DNA from: Hericium rajendrae
Taxonomy: Eukaryota > Basidiomycota > Agaricomycetes > Russulales > Hericiaceae
Assembly (NCBI GenBank): GCA_033439255.1
Contig: JAVRDV010000016.1
Span: forward strand, 620,001-684,000
Direction: 5' to 3'
Length of the DNA: 64,000 bases
Shown here in pieces: positions 42,452 through 54,479 of this stretch. Numbering within the stretch: position 1 is the stretch's first letter; each line of letters opens with the position of its first letter. Under the pieces are notes generated by a model that did not search any database, was not told the DNA's origin, and saw only the letters and a list, made by a program, of their open reading frames with translations. Made by a program: the position numbers and the translations under genes.

Positions 42452-45400
42452 TTATGGTGTAGACGGTTTGAACGACCGCAAATCAACCGGCAGCATCGAC
42501 AGCGGCTTCGTAGTCGGCAACGGACCCCAATCGAACGTCGAGCCCGCCTTTGGCGCACTCGACGGTGGCGTCTTCAGCGGCACCGGCTTTCCATGATGCC
42601 GCGAGGTCGCCCGATGCCGCGTTCCCCACTGCGGCGTCGGTGAGTTGTTCATGTCCACCGACGGAATGTTGAAAGGCGACGACGAATTCGGGGTAGCCGA
42701 TGACGGCCCGAACGCGCTCATGCTCATCGCGGACTTGCCGAATGGCGAGTCGGTGTGCTTTCCCGGTGTATCGAAGACCGTGGGCGCTGTTGATGTGGCC
42801 TTGGCGGCCTTGGTGTTCAACAGCGGCTCCTTGCGGATGCTGAGCAGTGCGTTCTTGAGCTTGCGCGCGGACCGTTCCGCGTTGAGCGCGGCTGCGGTGG
42901 TGGATGCAACATGCGGCGTGACGTCGACGGACCGTCGAAAGACATCGTCGCGGTCAGGAAGACGTCTATCTCGAGATTGGCTTTCGTTAAGAGATGGCGC
43001 TTCGAGATCGAGCTTCGACATTCTGGCAGCTAAAGTGCTGATATCCGCTGCTTGCTGATCGATGGCGATCTCGATGTTGCGGTATGTCCGGTTGACCGTG
43101 TCCAATGAAGGCGCTCTGTGGATCCAGTTGAGTATGAGGATCTATAGCGAATGGGAAATAAACACGCACTTTATCCTGGGCTTTCCCGTCTTTATCTCGT
43201 TGAGCTTTCTCTTCGACTCCTGAAGGTTGCCCTCCAATTTTTCGATAGTGCTACGCATTGCCTAACAATAAAAATGAGCATTTCTTTTCAGATCGAGCAA
43301 ACATCTTGATAAACACGTACTCGCACGTCCTTCCGGAGCTGATTCTGCAGTTCGATATTTTCAGGACTCAGGGACCTGGCTTTCAGCATCTTCGCGAAAT
43401 CAGCGTCGATTTCGCCTTGTCGAAGCGCACAATCTCCTCCTTCCTAGTCTTGGCTGTGTTAACATACGCGGTAAGCTCATAATCGGACCAGTTGACAGCT
43501 AATACGAACCTTTCAGCATGTCGCTCTCGAACTCCCGGATGGACGCCTTCTGTTTCTCGGTAAGCGCTTCGACTTCCTCAATATTTTTCGCAGACGTCTT
43601 CAACGTCTTTCCAAACCTCGCAATCTCGTCCACAGTCAACTCAGAACTGTGCGCATGCCCCGACTGAGACATCATCTCCCGCTGCTTCGAGGCTTTTTCA
43701 GCCATGAGCCGCAGCTAGATGACAGGGTCAGCAAATCCACTATGTGACAGAAAGAGATTTGAAACTCACGTCCTCGAGTTCCTTCCCCAGAACGCTAAAC
43801 AAGTTCATACACTCCTTCTGCATGCCTTCCTCGAGGGTCGGCTGCACCGGCTTCGGCGGCTCAGGCTTCGGGGCGCCGCCGCCAAACCAGGGAAAGCCGG
43901 AGGTGGCATACCTAGCTTCTGGCCGATTGGAGGCGCCGCAGGCGGCAGAAGACCACCGAAAAGGCCCGATGGAGGCGCTACATGGCTAGGCGGGAAGATG
44001 GTAGGTGGCGGCATAGCAGTGGGCGACGGCGCAGACGGAGGCGTCGGCGGCGCGGGGCTCGGCTTGCCGAACACCGCCTGCAGCGGTGGTGTCTTCGGGC
44101 GCGAGACTTTGGCCTCGGAGGTGTAGCGGGCTCAGGCTTCGTGAAGACCGGCGCAGGCAGCTGGCCGAATGGCGACGGCGGCTTGGTCTCCAGAGGGGAC
44201 GTGGTCGGGCTCCTCCACTGGCCGAATGGCGTCTTCGGTGGGGCGGGATGGGGTTTGAGACCTTGGCTTGCGGCAACCTGCGCAGCGGATTGAGCGCCTG
44301 TTTCTTCCTCTTCGCCGGATACTGGAGCGTTATTTGCGAGCGGGGAACTGCGGAGAGGCCGGGTGCTGGGCCGTCCGAGCCCCACGCCCAAAATTGGTGA
44401 AGGAGATGGCGATAACAGGGGCGAGGGCGAAGGTTGTGCGAGCGGAGGTTGAGGCGAAGGTGTCCTGACTGGCGATCCAGGCGGTGTTGTGCTCTCCTCT
44501 TCCTTCGCCTTCGCCTTCGCCTTCTCTGGCGTTCTCGGGTTGGACACTGATAGACGGTCTCGAGGGTGGCGTGGCCGAGGGAGACAGCGGGCGGGATGGG
44601 GCCTCCGAAGGGGGTAGAGGATCTCAGCTGGCTCAGCTGTCCTTCCTCTATTTCTTCCTCATACTCTGGCTGGGCCTCCTCTTCTTCGTGGTCCGAGAAA
44701 CCTTCAGACAAGAAATCGGACACGTCGTCAACGACACCCTCTCCCTCTTCCGTGCTAGACGTCGGACTGGGCGGGCCGCGCTCCTCCTCTTCCTCTTCCT
44801 CCTCTTCTTCTTCTCCATGCCGAACCTCCACAAACGACGACACCACCGATTCCACACTCTTCTCCACAACCTCCTGCTCGCCCTCGGCAGGAACCGAAGG
44901 CACCGCTTCTCTTCCTCTTCTTCTTTCTCCTTTGCCATCTCGGCAGCAGTCTTCTCCTCGACCTTATACGCTGCAAATACAGACTTGGGCGGCTCCGCAG
45001 CGGGCTTCAGCGGGCTTGGAGCCGCCTTTGCGAACGCAGACACAGGCGCCTTCTTCTCCCCTTCCGTCTCGTCAGGCGCAGTCCGCAAAAGACTCGCGAA
45101 CGAGCCAGTCCCAGCCCCTGCATATTTCCCAAACGCACTCCCTGCGCCGAATGCACTAACAGCAGGCGACGTCGTCGGTGTCGTCGTCTGCGGCGTCGTT
45201 GTCAGAGCGGGCGGGGTGGACGGCGCTTGCGCACCAAAGCCCGTCTGACCGAAGACCGACTTTGGAGCACCGAGCGGCGTCGATTGGCCGAATACCGACG
45301 GTTTCGGCGGCGTGCTCGGCGCGCCAAACGCTGTGGGTTGCGAGAACACGCTACTAGATGTAGTGGGCTTTACAGCCGCGGCCGCGGCTTCGCGAATGGC

Positions 45401-48210
45401 GACGTCTCCGCGTTGAAGTTCGAGAAGGCGCCGAAACCAGGGGACAAAGTGCTCGAGCGGAAGGGCGATTCCACAGATCTCAGGTTCGCAAAGGCGCCGC
45501 CGGGGAGTGGGAGTTGGTGTAGTGCTGGGTGCCGCGACAGACGGCGGGGTGGATGGCGGGGTGGGTTCCTCGAGAGAGGGGGGCGTTGGAGTCGGGCTGG
45601 CAGCAGGCTGGATAGTAGGAGTTGGCGGTGAGCAGGGGGCGATGGCCGCAAGGGGGCGGCCGCTGGAGGCGACGGTGCACGAAAGACGCTCTTGGGCTGG
45701 AGGTCGACAGGTTTGCCGTCACCACTGCTCTTCCAAGCTGGCTCGGGCGCCTTCTCCTTTGCCGCGGCCGCAAACGAGGAAAAACCGCTGGATGCATACG
45801 AGCCGAACGCCCCGTCGCCGCCAGATGCAGAAGGCGTGGCCGCGGGCGCTGCGGGCGCTATGGGCGTTGGCGTGGCCGACATGGGCGACGCCCCAAAGCC
45901 GGACTTCCCGAACGCAGGCTGTCCGAACCCAGACTGGCCAAACGCCGGCGATGCCGCCGTAGAGGCGAACCCCGTTTGTCCGAATCCTGACGACGGCTTG
46001 GGCGGCTCAGGGGTGGACTGTTGAACTGGTGGGACATTGTTCTGCATTTGATTGGCGTACAAGCCGAAGCCAGAGTTTAGCTTGAATGCGCCACCATTAC
46101 CGAATGGAGACGATGGCTGAGTGCCAGCTTGGGGTGCAGGTTGACTTGCAGCAGCGCCGAAGATGCCCATTCCCTGCCCTGCTTTTGGCTGTGACGGAGA
46201 AGGCTCGCCTCCCAGCGAAAGCCCACCAAATGCTGGACTCGAATCGGCATTCATCTCAACCGATTCCGTGCGCTGAATAGGTGCTGGGCCCACAGGAGAG
46301 ATAGGTGTGGCCGACATGGGCGTCCCATCTCCAGGTGCTGCTCCAAAGCCGTTTTGTCCAATCTTAGTCGGTGCGACTGGTGCAAAAGCAGCAAAGCCGC
46401 CCCCGTCGAAGGCGTCTGAGCAGCTGCGGGTTGAGGTTGACCAAATGGCGACGTGGATGGCTGTCCAAAGCCTGACTGTCCGAAGGCAGGTTGCCCAAAG
46501 CCTGGGCCTGCGGCCTGGCCAAACGCCGAAGGTTTCCCAAAGGCAGACTGACCGAACGCTGGTGCGGCTTGAGCAAATGGAGACGTCGTTGGTGCACCAA
46601 AGCCAGATGGCTGGCCAAATGGGGACGTGGTTGCCTGTCCGAATGGGCTTGTCGAAGGTGGCATAGGTTGTTGCTGAGGCTGCGGCACGGCCATCGCTGC
46701 ACTAGCCTCCATCATGCCCGGGTATGGGTTTCCATTTGCATTGACGATGTACCAGCCAGTGACTGTACCCTCGCTGCTATAGGCCCACATAATAGGAGGT
46801 GGCGGTATCTCGACGGACTCTCCAGAAGCAGTGGAATGGGTGTATGATTGATTGTTCTTCAGATCCAGCACAAGGCCAAGCGGGGTGGGCTCCAAGCCCT
46901 CTTCATCCAGAGGCAAAGATGGATTCACAGAGTCGTCGAGGGTGAACCTCTGCCATTTTTCCTCGATTGCTGTTCCTGAGCACCCGAGAACGCCCATCTC
47001 TGATGTGGTGCTGTCACTGACCACGAGGAGCAGCTTCAGGGGATCCCATCCCCTCAGCACGAGCGAGAAAGCACCAGGCGGCCGGGTGCCGGTAGGGAAG
47101 AGCGAAAGGGGTAAGGCAACGTCTGTCGCAGCGGAGCGCTTGCTGTCGAAGGTGATCACCATATGCACCTGTTCAGCTTGGGGATCGGCGGGATTGGGCG
47201 AGAAAATGGAGTAAAATGTCGGGTTCGCCAGCCAGATCGTATGCACAATGCCTTTGTCATGGGCTGTTGGTGGTCTCGGGACGAATAATTTCGCTGAGCC
47301 GCTCTCGGAAGGATTGAAGCTAATGATGTCGCCACTTAGCAATCCAATGGCTAGCTGTTTCCCTTTTGGCGACCACGACACTGCACAAAGAATTAGTAAC
47401 ATGGAGCAGCGTGACATAGGAAGAACTATGCGCACGACTTGCGGGGATCGTATCTGGTGTGGCACCACTTCGCCAGCCAGCAACAGACTGCATGGACATT
47501 ACATTGATGACCTCGACAAGCTGGCTTTCGGCCTTTCCATCTGCCTCACGGAGTATAGCAACCAGTTCCGGGATGTCTCCCGGATTGGGGCATATTTGTC
47601 GTGCTGATGTGGCAGTCGTAGAAGGGAACGAATGAAGAGGAGCGACGTCCGTACTGCCGGGCATGCAAAGCACACAAGCGTCGTAAACGAGCACAGGGCC
47701 CTGCACCAGGCTGACAACGAGCCTCGTGTCGTTGCATGAGAACGTCACATAATGCGGCACGACTCCGGGGAAGTTGACTGTTCTTTGTGGTTGAAAGAGC
47801 TCGGTGTTGCCGTCTAGGAGTTGAGAACGGAGGTCGGATATAGGCGACAGTATCAAGGCTATGGGAGACAAGTTGAATACGTTGTATTCTTCGAAATTCG
47901 AGAAGAGAAACGTACCGAAAGAGCCATCGGTGTTCTGTATTACAGATGCAAACCATTCCCGTGAATTTGCTAGCGTGAACAGATGTGCGATGTTTGGAAT
48001 GGGGGTCAAGTCGACGTTTCGAGGTGAGATTTTGAGCTTTACATGCTTGTTGACCCGTTTGAAAGTGAGAAACTAGAGGTGTGGTTAGTTCTCGTTCAAA
48101 AGCAGCAGGCCGGATTGGCGTACATCTGGTGTGGTCTCCTCGGCTTGCACAGACACCCTCTGGACCTGACTTTCGGGTGGAGGAGATAGTTGCGTGACGT
48201 TCATGGCCAT
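42452..48210 (-). CDS. NUP159: FG nucleoporin Nup159/Nup214
   Basis: Cytoplasmic-face nucleoporin that docks the mRNA-export helicase Dbp5. Start taken at MAMNVTQLSPPPESQVQ (48210); a start 31 codons upstream is possible. The first ~430 residues form the beta-propeller: KISPRNVDLTPIPNIAHLF, FPGVVPHYVTFSCNDTRLVV, CAVSWSPKGKQLAIGLLSGD, RPPGAFSLVLRGWDPLKLLL, YSSEGTVTGWYIVNANGNPY. Then come FG repeats (SPFGQ, GFGQ, AFGKPSAFGQ, FGAGSAFGKY) in two main blocks separated by Pro/Thr/Ser-rich and Glu-rich stretches. The C-terminal coiled coil, which in relatives binds Nup82/Nsp1, is QKECMNLFSVLGKELEDLRL, VDEIARFGKTLKTSAKNIEE, ENIELQNQLRKDVRAMRSTI and MSKLDLEAPSLN. About eight frame shifts are needed in the low-complexity part (for example near 46400, 45690, 45500, 45375, 44530, 44080). 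The stop is at 42454-42452. Confidence 0.85.
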
Positions 48211-48506
48211 ATTTACCGACCTGGATACCAAGAGACGGTCAGAGGTGATGTTGGAAGTGAATGAGTTGATTATACCAGAACGCAGGTTTGAGGTGGAAGA
48301 CAAGGGATGGTGAGGTAAGCGCCGAGCGTGAACGCGACAAGTAGACGCGCTGCAGTGGCTACACGTGACCTTCCCGGAAATAACTGCACAGCCAGTTCAG
48401 CGCTCAGCTTTGACGTATCTCGGAAGACCATCTACAGGGGCATACAATACCATCCTTTCTTTACTACTGCACCCATCACCACTAACTACCACCATATCCC
48501 ACAATC
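48211..48506. promoter_or_regulatory. Shared upstream region of NUP159 (-) and SH3-protein gene (+)
   Basis: 296 bp between divergent start codons. A pyrimidine-rich tract lies near 48448-48500 just before the plus-strand start. No individual factor site recognised. Confidence 0.4.
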
Positions 48507-49487
48507 ATGCCAGATTCCGCAGCGTTGACCGCTCATATCCTCTCCCAGACGAGGCAGAACGTCGAGTTCTTGATCTCGCAGGGTGAGATATCGAGGGACG
48601 CTGGAGATGTTATCCTCAGACAGCTCCCCTCTGCGACCGACGCATCCATCAGGGCTTTGTCGAACCAGACAGCTCGCATGACGATTCCGTCGCCTGCTGC
48701 GACGCCCATTTCAGCTCCGGTTTCGCCCCCTCCCGTGCGCAACGTCCCGCCATCTGCGCCTCGGGCCACCCGGGCGAAGGCGCTGTGGGGTTACAACGAA
48801 GATGGACGGGTGAGGCGTCATACTGCCATTGGTTGCTAATTCAGGGATCAGACTGATTCGGTCGGTAGGAAGCGAACGACCTCTCGTTCCACAGCGGGGA
48901 CATCGTAGAAATTGTATCGGAAACCAATGCCGACTGGTGGACCGGCAGAGCGAACGGAAAGCAAGGATTGTTCCCATCTAACTACGTAGAGAAGCTCGAT
49001 TCCTATGCGCCGCCTCCATCGGCGCCGTCATACGACCGAGGAACTCCTCAGCCTGCATCCTACGGAGCTCCTCCCCCCGCTTCGTACCAATCCCTGCCCC
49101 CGCCCAAATCATACCAGTCCCCTCCGCCTCAGAGTTACCAGCCTCCTCCTCCTCAGAATTACCAGCCTCCTCCTCAGCCAGTCCAACCGTACAACCCGTA
49201 TATGGGTCCGCCGATGCAGCCCGCGCCGCCTCCACCGCAGGAGATCCAGGTTCAGCAACCTCAGAAGCCTAGTCGCTTTGGCGGACTCGGTAACACGGTC
49301 AGTGTTTCTTTCGTTACCCGTCGACTAGTACTGATGTTGATTCTGATCTGCAGATGGCCACAGCCGCTGCGGGTGGCCTGGGTTTTGGTGCAGGTGGGAC
49401 CCGTCATTTTTCATCCTTGATCAACCCTGATATCTCTGTTACACAGGGTCTGCCATTGGAAGCGATCTCGTCAACTCCATCTTCTAA
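48507..49487 (+). CDS. SH3-domain protein, Lsb1/Pin3-like
   Basis: Start MPDSAALTAHILSQTRQNVE (48507), TAA at 49485-49487. The N-terminal helix region is followed by a Pro-rich linker and one SH3 domain: AKALWGYNEDGR, intron, EANDLSFHSGDIVEIVSETN, then DWWTGRANGKQGLFPSNYVE, containing the ALYDY-like, WW and PxxY hallmarks. A Pro/Gln/Tyr-rich repeat follows (units like SYQSPPPQ and NYQPPPQ). It ends KPSRFGGLGNTMATAAAGGL and, over the last intron, GSAIGSDLVNSIF. This matches yeast Lsb1/Pin3, which bind Las17/WASP and act in actin patches and endocytosis. The C-terminal Gly-rich tail is well conserved in fungi. No frame problem. Role in this species inferred from the family. Confidence 0.87.
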
Positions 49488-49942
49488 GGGTCAGAATACC
49501 CTTGATGCCTCAGGCAATCTGTTTCCCTCCCTTTTGCAGCACCTAATGCGATCAGTACCACTCGTACTGTAAATGTACCATAGACAATGGAAATTTTCGG
49601 CAGGTCTTTGGTTCCCTAGACATTCGAATTCGAATACAGCTATCGATACAAGTCATCGTGATTGCTACGTTCTTGCACTTAGGTTGTGTTATGTAGTTCG
49701 TTGGTGATGAAAATGGTTTCTATGGAGTCCCTGCAGATTGTTGAAGAGTGATCAAACAATCGCAAATCCGGCTAGGCGGACATGAACGGAGACATCGCAT
49801 GCACCGGAAGCCGCACCATGACATAGATTATTATCTCTACGCACAGCGCTCAACAACGTTCTCAGTATATGACATGTCCACACTCCCTTTCGTTTTTTCG
49901 TTCTATCCATAATACCCCATTTCCCGTCCCACAACGCCCAAC
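49488..49942. other. Intergenic, no gene seen
   Basis: 455 bp between two plus-strand genes: SH3 3' flank and upstream region of the phosphatase. AT-rich middle, pyrimidine-rich stretch at 49880-49940 before the start. Confidence 0.5.
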
Positions 49943-52900
49943 ATGCTCCGCGTCGATAACAATGTCCCGCCGCCGACTACTGCATCATTGTCCTTCAACG
50001 CACACGACCCGCACCGCTCCTCACGACAGGGTATGAGCGCCGCTTGGCTTTCTTGGCTTTATCACCGCTGACGTTCATTGTAAAGGTGGTCATTCAAATG
50101 TGTTTACACGCCTTCAAGCACTCCTGCCATCTCCATCATCTCCATTACCCCCACGCACTCCGAGCCTCGATACTTCACCCGCACCCTCGATACCCCCGCC
50201 GCCCAAATTTCTGAAGGTGCGCATTGTAACATGGAACATGCACGAGTCGCTCCCAAAGGTCCGTATCAATTTCGCAATGTGTCCTCCAGTTCCATAACAC
50301 AGTATGCATATATCTATTCGATCGCTCTAGGGAGACCTCGAAGAGCTTCTCGGCGCGGTGCCTCCATATACCCCGACTATACCCCTGCACGACCCCGCGT
50401 TCCCATATCTGCCTTACGATGAGCAGCATCCGTATCACCTGGTCGTCGTGTGAGCAGGATCTGCGGCGTCTTGGATTGTCAGAGGCGCTGATTTGTGTCC
50501 GTTTCAAGCGCAGGCCAGGAATGTCCGAGTCTTTCGGGTGCGGACCATCCACTGCCTTTCTCGCCTCCGAGGCGCTAATGCGTCTTATCAGGCATACCCA
50601 TGGGCCTCGGCGCCGGCTTCAAGCTCAAGGACAAAGACAAGGAGAAAGAGAAAGACAAGGACAAGGACCGCGAGAAGGAGAAGGACCCGCACGCGCACAA
50701 GGAGAGCGAGGAGAGGGAGCGCTACCGCGAGAACCTCAAGGAGCTGCAGCACCGCCTGCTGAAGCAGCGCGACCTCGAGACGGACGAGCACTCGCACCAC
50801 CCGTCCGGCTGGACGTCCATCCTCGAGGACTGGTTCTGCCACGGCATCCGCGACATCGGCGCGCGGGCACTCGGGCGCGCGGACTCGCATGGGCACCACC
50901 TCAAGGAGGCGCTCAAGGAGGGCGACCGCGCATTTTCGGATGGCGATCTCAAGCGCCGGCCGACGCACAAAGTGTGGAGCATCGGAAGGGCCCGTATGAG
51001 ATGCTGGTGAAGGAGCGGATGATGGGCATCTATCTTGCGGTATTCGTGCATCGAGATGCGCGACATCTTGTGGATGGTTGGGAATTTCTTGCGTTGTGCG
51101 TTGCGGTATCACTGACGGATATCTGCAGGTACATCGAAGGCAGCGGTAACGGCAGGTCTCGTCGGTGGAAGGTTGGGTAACAAAGGCGGCGTCGGGATTA
51201 GCGTCAAAATCGCTGGTCGGACTATGCTGTTTTGAATGCGCACCTTGCAGGTGAGATGCTTCTGGACTTAATAACTATTGCATTTGACGTTTGGCAAAAG
51301 CCCACGAGGGCAAGCTCCTACATCGTATGGCGAACCTGCGGAAAATCAAAGTAATTAATTAACTGTGGACTTATTTTGCGTTTGACTGAATGCGCTGCTG
51401 TAAGGCTGAAATGGCCCTCGACGCTTTCTTATCCCCAGACGATCCTCGTATGGTCGCTGAAGGTCTTTCATTCCCATGACTACCAGTATCAAAAATTCAT
51501 TCTATTCTTTAGACCTCACGGACAAGTTCGACTACACCTTTCTATGTGGGGATCTCAATTTCCGACTGGAAGTCTCGCGCCTTCACGCCGACTGGCTTAT
51601 CGCCCGCCAAGGTATGCTTAATGTGCTGCGTATCGCGCATACACTGATATCCGGCTATCTCTTTTGCTAGAGTATACTCAGGCGCTCTCGTTCGACCAAC
51701 TGTTCAATATCATGCGCAATGGCAAAGCGTTTGTCGGTTTCACGAAGCCCCTATCAACTTCCCGCCAACCTTCAAATATGACGTCCTCCGCACCCTAAAG
51801 CACAAGCGCAAACAGTCCAAGTACTCGAGCCGGCTCGTCGTCGACGAAACTCACGAGGAGAAACCCGAAGAGGTTACATATGAGGAATCGTCGCAGAAAC
51901 CAGAGAGTAGGGACAGCTCCGAGGAAGAGGAGGTCATCGGGGAGGCTGCGTCTGCCGTATCCACCGCAACGGCATTCTCGAAGAAGACGGGCCACGACGA
52001 CTCGAGCGACTCGTCAGACTGCGAAGACTGCGCTGCTGCATCGGAGAAGCTCGCGCCTAACCCCAAGGATCTTGTGAAGCGCATCTCTGTCAAGGCTGCG
52101 CACAAGGCGAAGATCAAGTGGCACGAGCTTGTCTCACCATCGAGTTCGCCTGCGTCTAAGCACGGGTCGAGGTGGCCGAAGAACAAAGGCTATACGGCCT
52201 CAATGGCGGAGATGGGTGCCAGACCGCCGATGGCGACGCCATCGCTCAGCAAAGGGAGAGCGCCGTGTCGCAGCCGTTGTTCGGTGCGACTCAGAGCTTG
52301 AGCGACATGAACTCCCCCATCCATTCTCCCCCATCGATGGTCCGCGCCAGTTCCACGAAGTCTGGTATCCAGAGTTCGGGCAACGATGATCTAGACGAGG
52401 ACGATGACAAGGGTGTTTATGATTCTTCGAGCAAGCAGCGCGTCCCAAGCTGGTTGGTAACTCCTTTTCATGTTGACTGCTCATCGTTAATAATTAATGG
52501 CCAGGTGTGATCGAATATTGTGGAAGTCAAACGTCAAGCCTGATGAACCAGAAGACCACCATGCCCTTCAGCCCAGGACACTCATGACACATTTGGGCAA
52601 CGCCTGGCGAACACTCTCCTCCCGCCGCACATCCTCCATCAGTTCTACCCGTTCATCCGACTCGCATACATTCCCATCCCCATTAGCCCAAGAAGGGTTC
52701 ACATTTCCTCACAGTCCCACATCAATCCCCAACAGCCCTATGACGACAAGCTCGCCGATTTCACGGCGTCCGCGGCCCCGATCAACCGAGGTCGTACCAG
52801 CCAATCCACGTCCCGCGATGTCGCGCTCGCGGTCGAGCATCGCGCTTTCGCAGCAGGCCATGAAGAACCTACACCCCGAGACGCCGCCCAGCCGCCCACA

Positions 52901-53227
52901 AGCCATCCTGCGCGCCCGTGCCGCGACCGCCCCAGGCATGCCCATCACCGACTCCCCCTCCGACAGCTCCTCGGAGGGCTCGCCGGCCGCGCCCTTCCGC
53001 GACCCGCTGCACCTCCCGCGCTGGCGCTTCCTCCCCGCCTTCATGTCGCGCGACCACTCCGACGCGCGCGAGCCCGCGTTGCCAGGGGCGCTGAGCGTGT
53101 CGGGGCGCCCGCGCCAGGGCGACGTCGTCTGCCTGAGCTACAGCACGCTCGACGACCGCGGCATGCGGCGCCTCGAGGGCCGGAGCGACCACCGGCCGGT
53201 CATTGGTCGTACGCTGTCTACATCTAG
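49943..53227 (+). CDS. Inositol polyphosphate 5-phosphatase
   Basis: Mg-dependent enzyme removing the 5-phosphate of phosphoinositides or inositol phosphates. Start MLRVDNNVPPPTTASLSFNA (49943). Catalytic motifs in order: FLKVRIVTWNMHESLPK, HHLVVVAGQECPS-type strand, GGRLGNKGGVGISVKIAGRT, LNAHLAAHEGK, DKFDYTFLCGDLNFRLEVSR, AFVGF-HEAPINFPPTFKYD, RVPSWCDRILWKS and a final GRSDHRPVIG. The domain is split by two inserts: an extremely charged Lys/Asp/Glu/Arg segment (50614-50760) and, between FKYD and PSWCDR, an acidic Ser-rich insert. A 200-residue Ser/Pro/Thr-rich region precedes SDHRPV. Frame errors occur near 50973, in TTTT at 51230-51233, after TTT at 51740, near 52252 and at GG 53215. Correcting the last gives SYAVYI and a stop at 53227. 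No SacI or lipid-binding domain, so unlike yeast Inp51-53. Confidence 0.83.
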
Positions 53228-53677
53228 CCATCGGACATTTGTCGCATCGTTTTGCTCGCTATGCATATTGTATACCCACTGGACTACATGCATCCGCACC
53301 CGTCGCATGGGATGTGGAACAGCCATATAATACCTAGCATCGTTCGAAGTCGTAATTTAGATAGCAGTCATGAGCCTGGAGTTAGTGCACGGTCTGGAAT
53401 CGTATCTTCTTCGTCTCTGCTGCGTCTGCGTTGTGCTCTGCGCTCGAGGCGATTCCAGTGCAAATGGCGAGGGGTCGAATATAAGCGTCTGCCTCGCCGA
53501 CGATTGAAATTTTCTGTGACGATACTTCAGCCTTACCAGTTGAGTTCACACACAGGCATTTGGGACAGGACCACAGGAAGCCCAAGACCTCGAGACAGAT
53601 GGAAGCAAAGCCTGATGCAGATGGATCATAGTCATACAAGCATAATACAATCCATAGCCCACAAAAGACGAATGTGC
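53228..53677. other. Convergent intergenic region
   Basis: 450 bp between the ends of the 5-phosphatase (+) and RPS20 (-). Nothing recognised beyond 3' flanking sequence. Confidence 0.5.
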
Positions 53678-54224
53678 TTAAGCGGAGATCGTGACTTCGA
53701 CCTCGACACCAGGCTCCAAGCTGATGCTGGTCTAAATGGCGGACACCGAAGGTCAAAATGAGAGTATACATGGCGCAGGACCAGGCACTCACGATCTGCT
53801 TGACAATCTCGCTGGAGGAGTGCAGGTCAATCAGGCGCTTGTGGACCTTCAACTCGTAGCGATCCCAGGTCTTCGAACCCTCACCGCAAGGCTGCACAGA
53901 TCATCCAAATCAGCACTGTCCCAATGAACCAAAGAGATGGACTTGGACTCACAGTCTTACGGGTGGTGATCTTCAGGACCTTGGTGGGGAGGCGGACAGG
54001 GCCCTTAACGCGGAGCTGCTTGTCCTTCGCACGGTTGATCAAGTCATTGGAGACTATAACATAGCTCAGCACGAATTCACGGTAGATGGCAGCTGCAGCA
54101 TACACTTCTCCAAGTTCTTCACATTACTGCTCGTGAGCGTAATGCGAATTTTGTGCAGTTTGGCGGCGGGCACGGGGGCACCGGTCGCGTCGTATTCTTT
54201 TTCACCCTTAGCGACGTAACTCAT
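53678..54224 (-). CDS. RPS20: 40S ribosomal protein S20 (uS10)
   Basis: Small-subunit protein at the head of 40S, homologous to bacterial S10. Four coding exons. The first (54224-54104) is [20 protein letters not shown] then [19 protein letters not shown]. The second reads [20 protein letters not shown] then [13 protein letters not shown]. The third is [20 protein letters not shown] then [13 protein letters not shown]. The last is [16 protein letters not shown] with TAA at 53680-53678. Length about 120 residues, as in other eukaryotes; all phases agree. The residue at the first splice join is Phe rather than the more common Val. A leader intron ends one base before the start codon, a common layout for fungal ribosomal-protein genes. 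Confidence 0.95.
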
Positions 54225-54357
54225 CCTGGAGACAGAGGTGACTGTAGAATGTACCGTGAGGAGATGTATCGCAAGTGACGCAAGGCAGACACGCACCTTT
54301 GAGGGTCTTCTTGGCTTGATGGGAGCTTGGGAAAATTAAGGTTTGTGTCGCGCTCAT
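54221..54357 (-). promoter_or_regulatory. RPS20 5' leader with intron and a spliced upstream ORF ending in ATGA overlap
   Basis: An upstream ATG at 54357 opens a frame (MSATQTLIFPSSHQAKKTLK) up to a GTGCGT donor at 54296. The intron runs to an AG at 54227-54226. When spliced, the frame ends Gly-stop, and its TGA (54223-54221) overlaps the RPS20 ATG (54224-54222) as ATGA. Whether the transcript reaches 54357 is unknown. Confidence 0.45.
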
Positions 54358-54479
54358 TTGAAGAGGGTTTCGGCATCCTCCGGTGGCGAGTTCGGCAACG
54401 TCCGCGCACCGTGGATTTGGCTCACGTAAGGCGAGAGTGGTCCACGGCGCTTCGAAACTCAAGTTCGTTCATAACAGCC

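Noticed and set aside
44484-45248. 254-codon plus-strand open frame with hydrophobic start
   Set aside because: Antisense to the Glu-rich and FG-rich part of NUP159; poly-Phe/Leu arises from reading Glu/Lys codons backwards.
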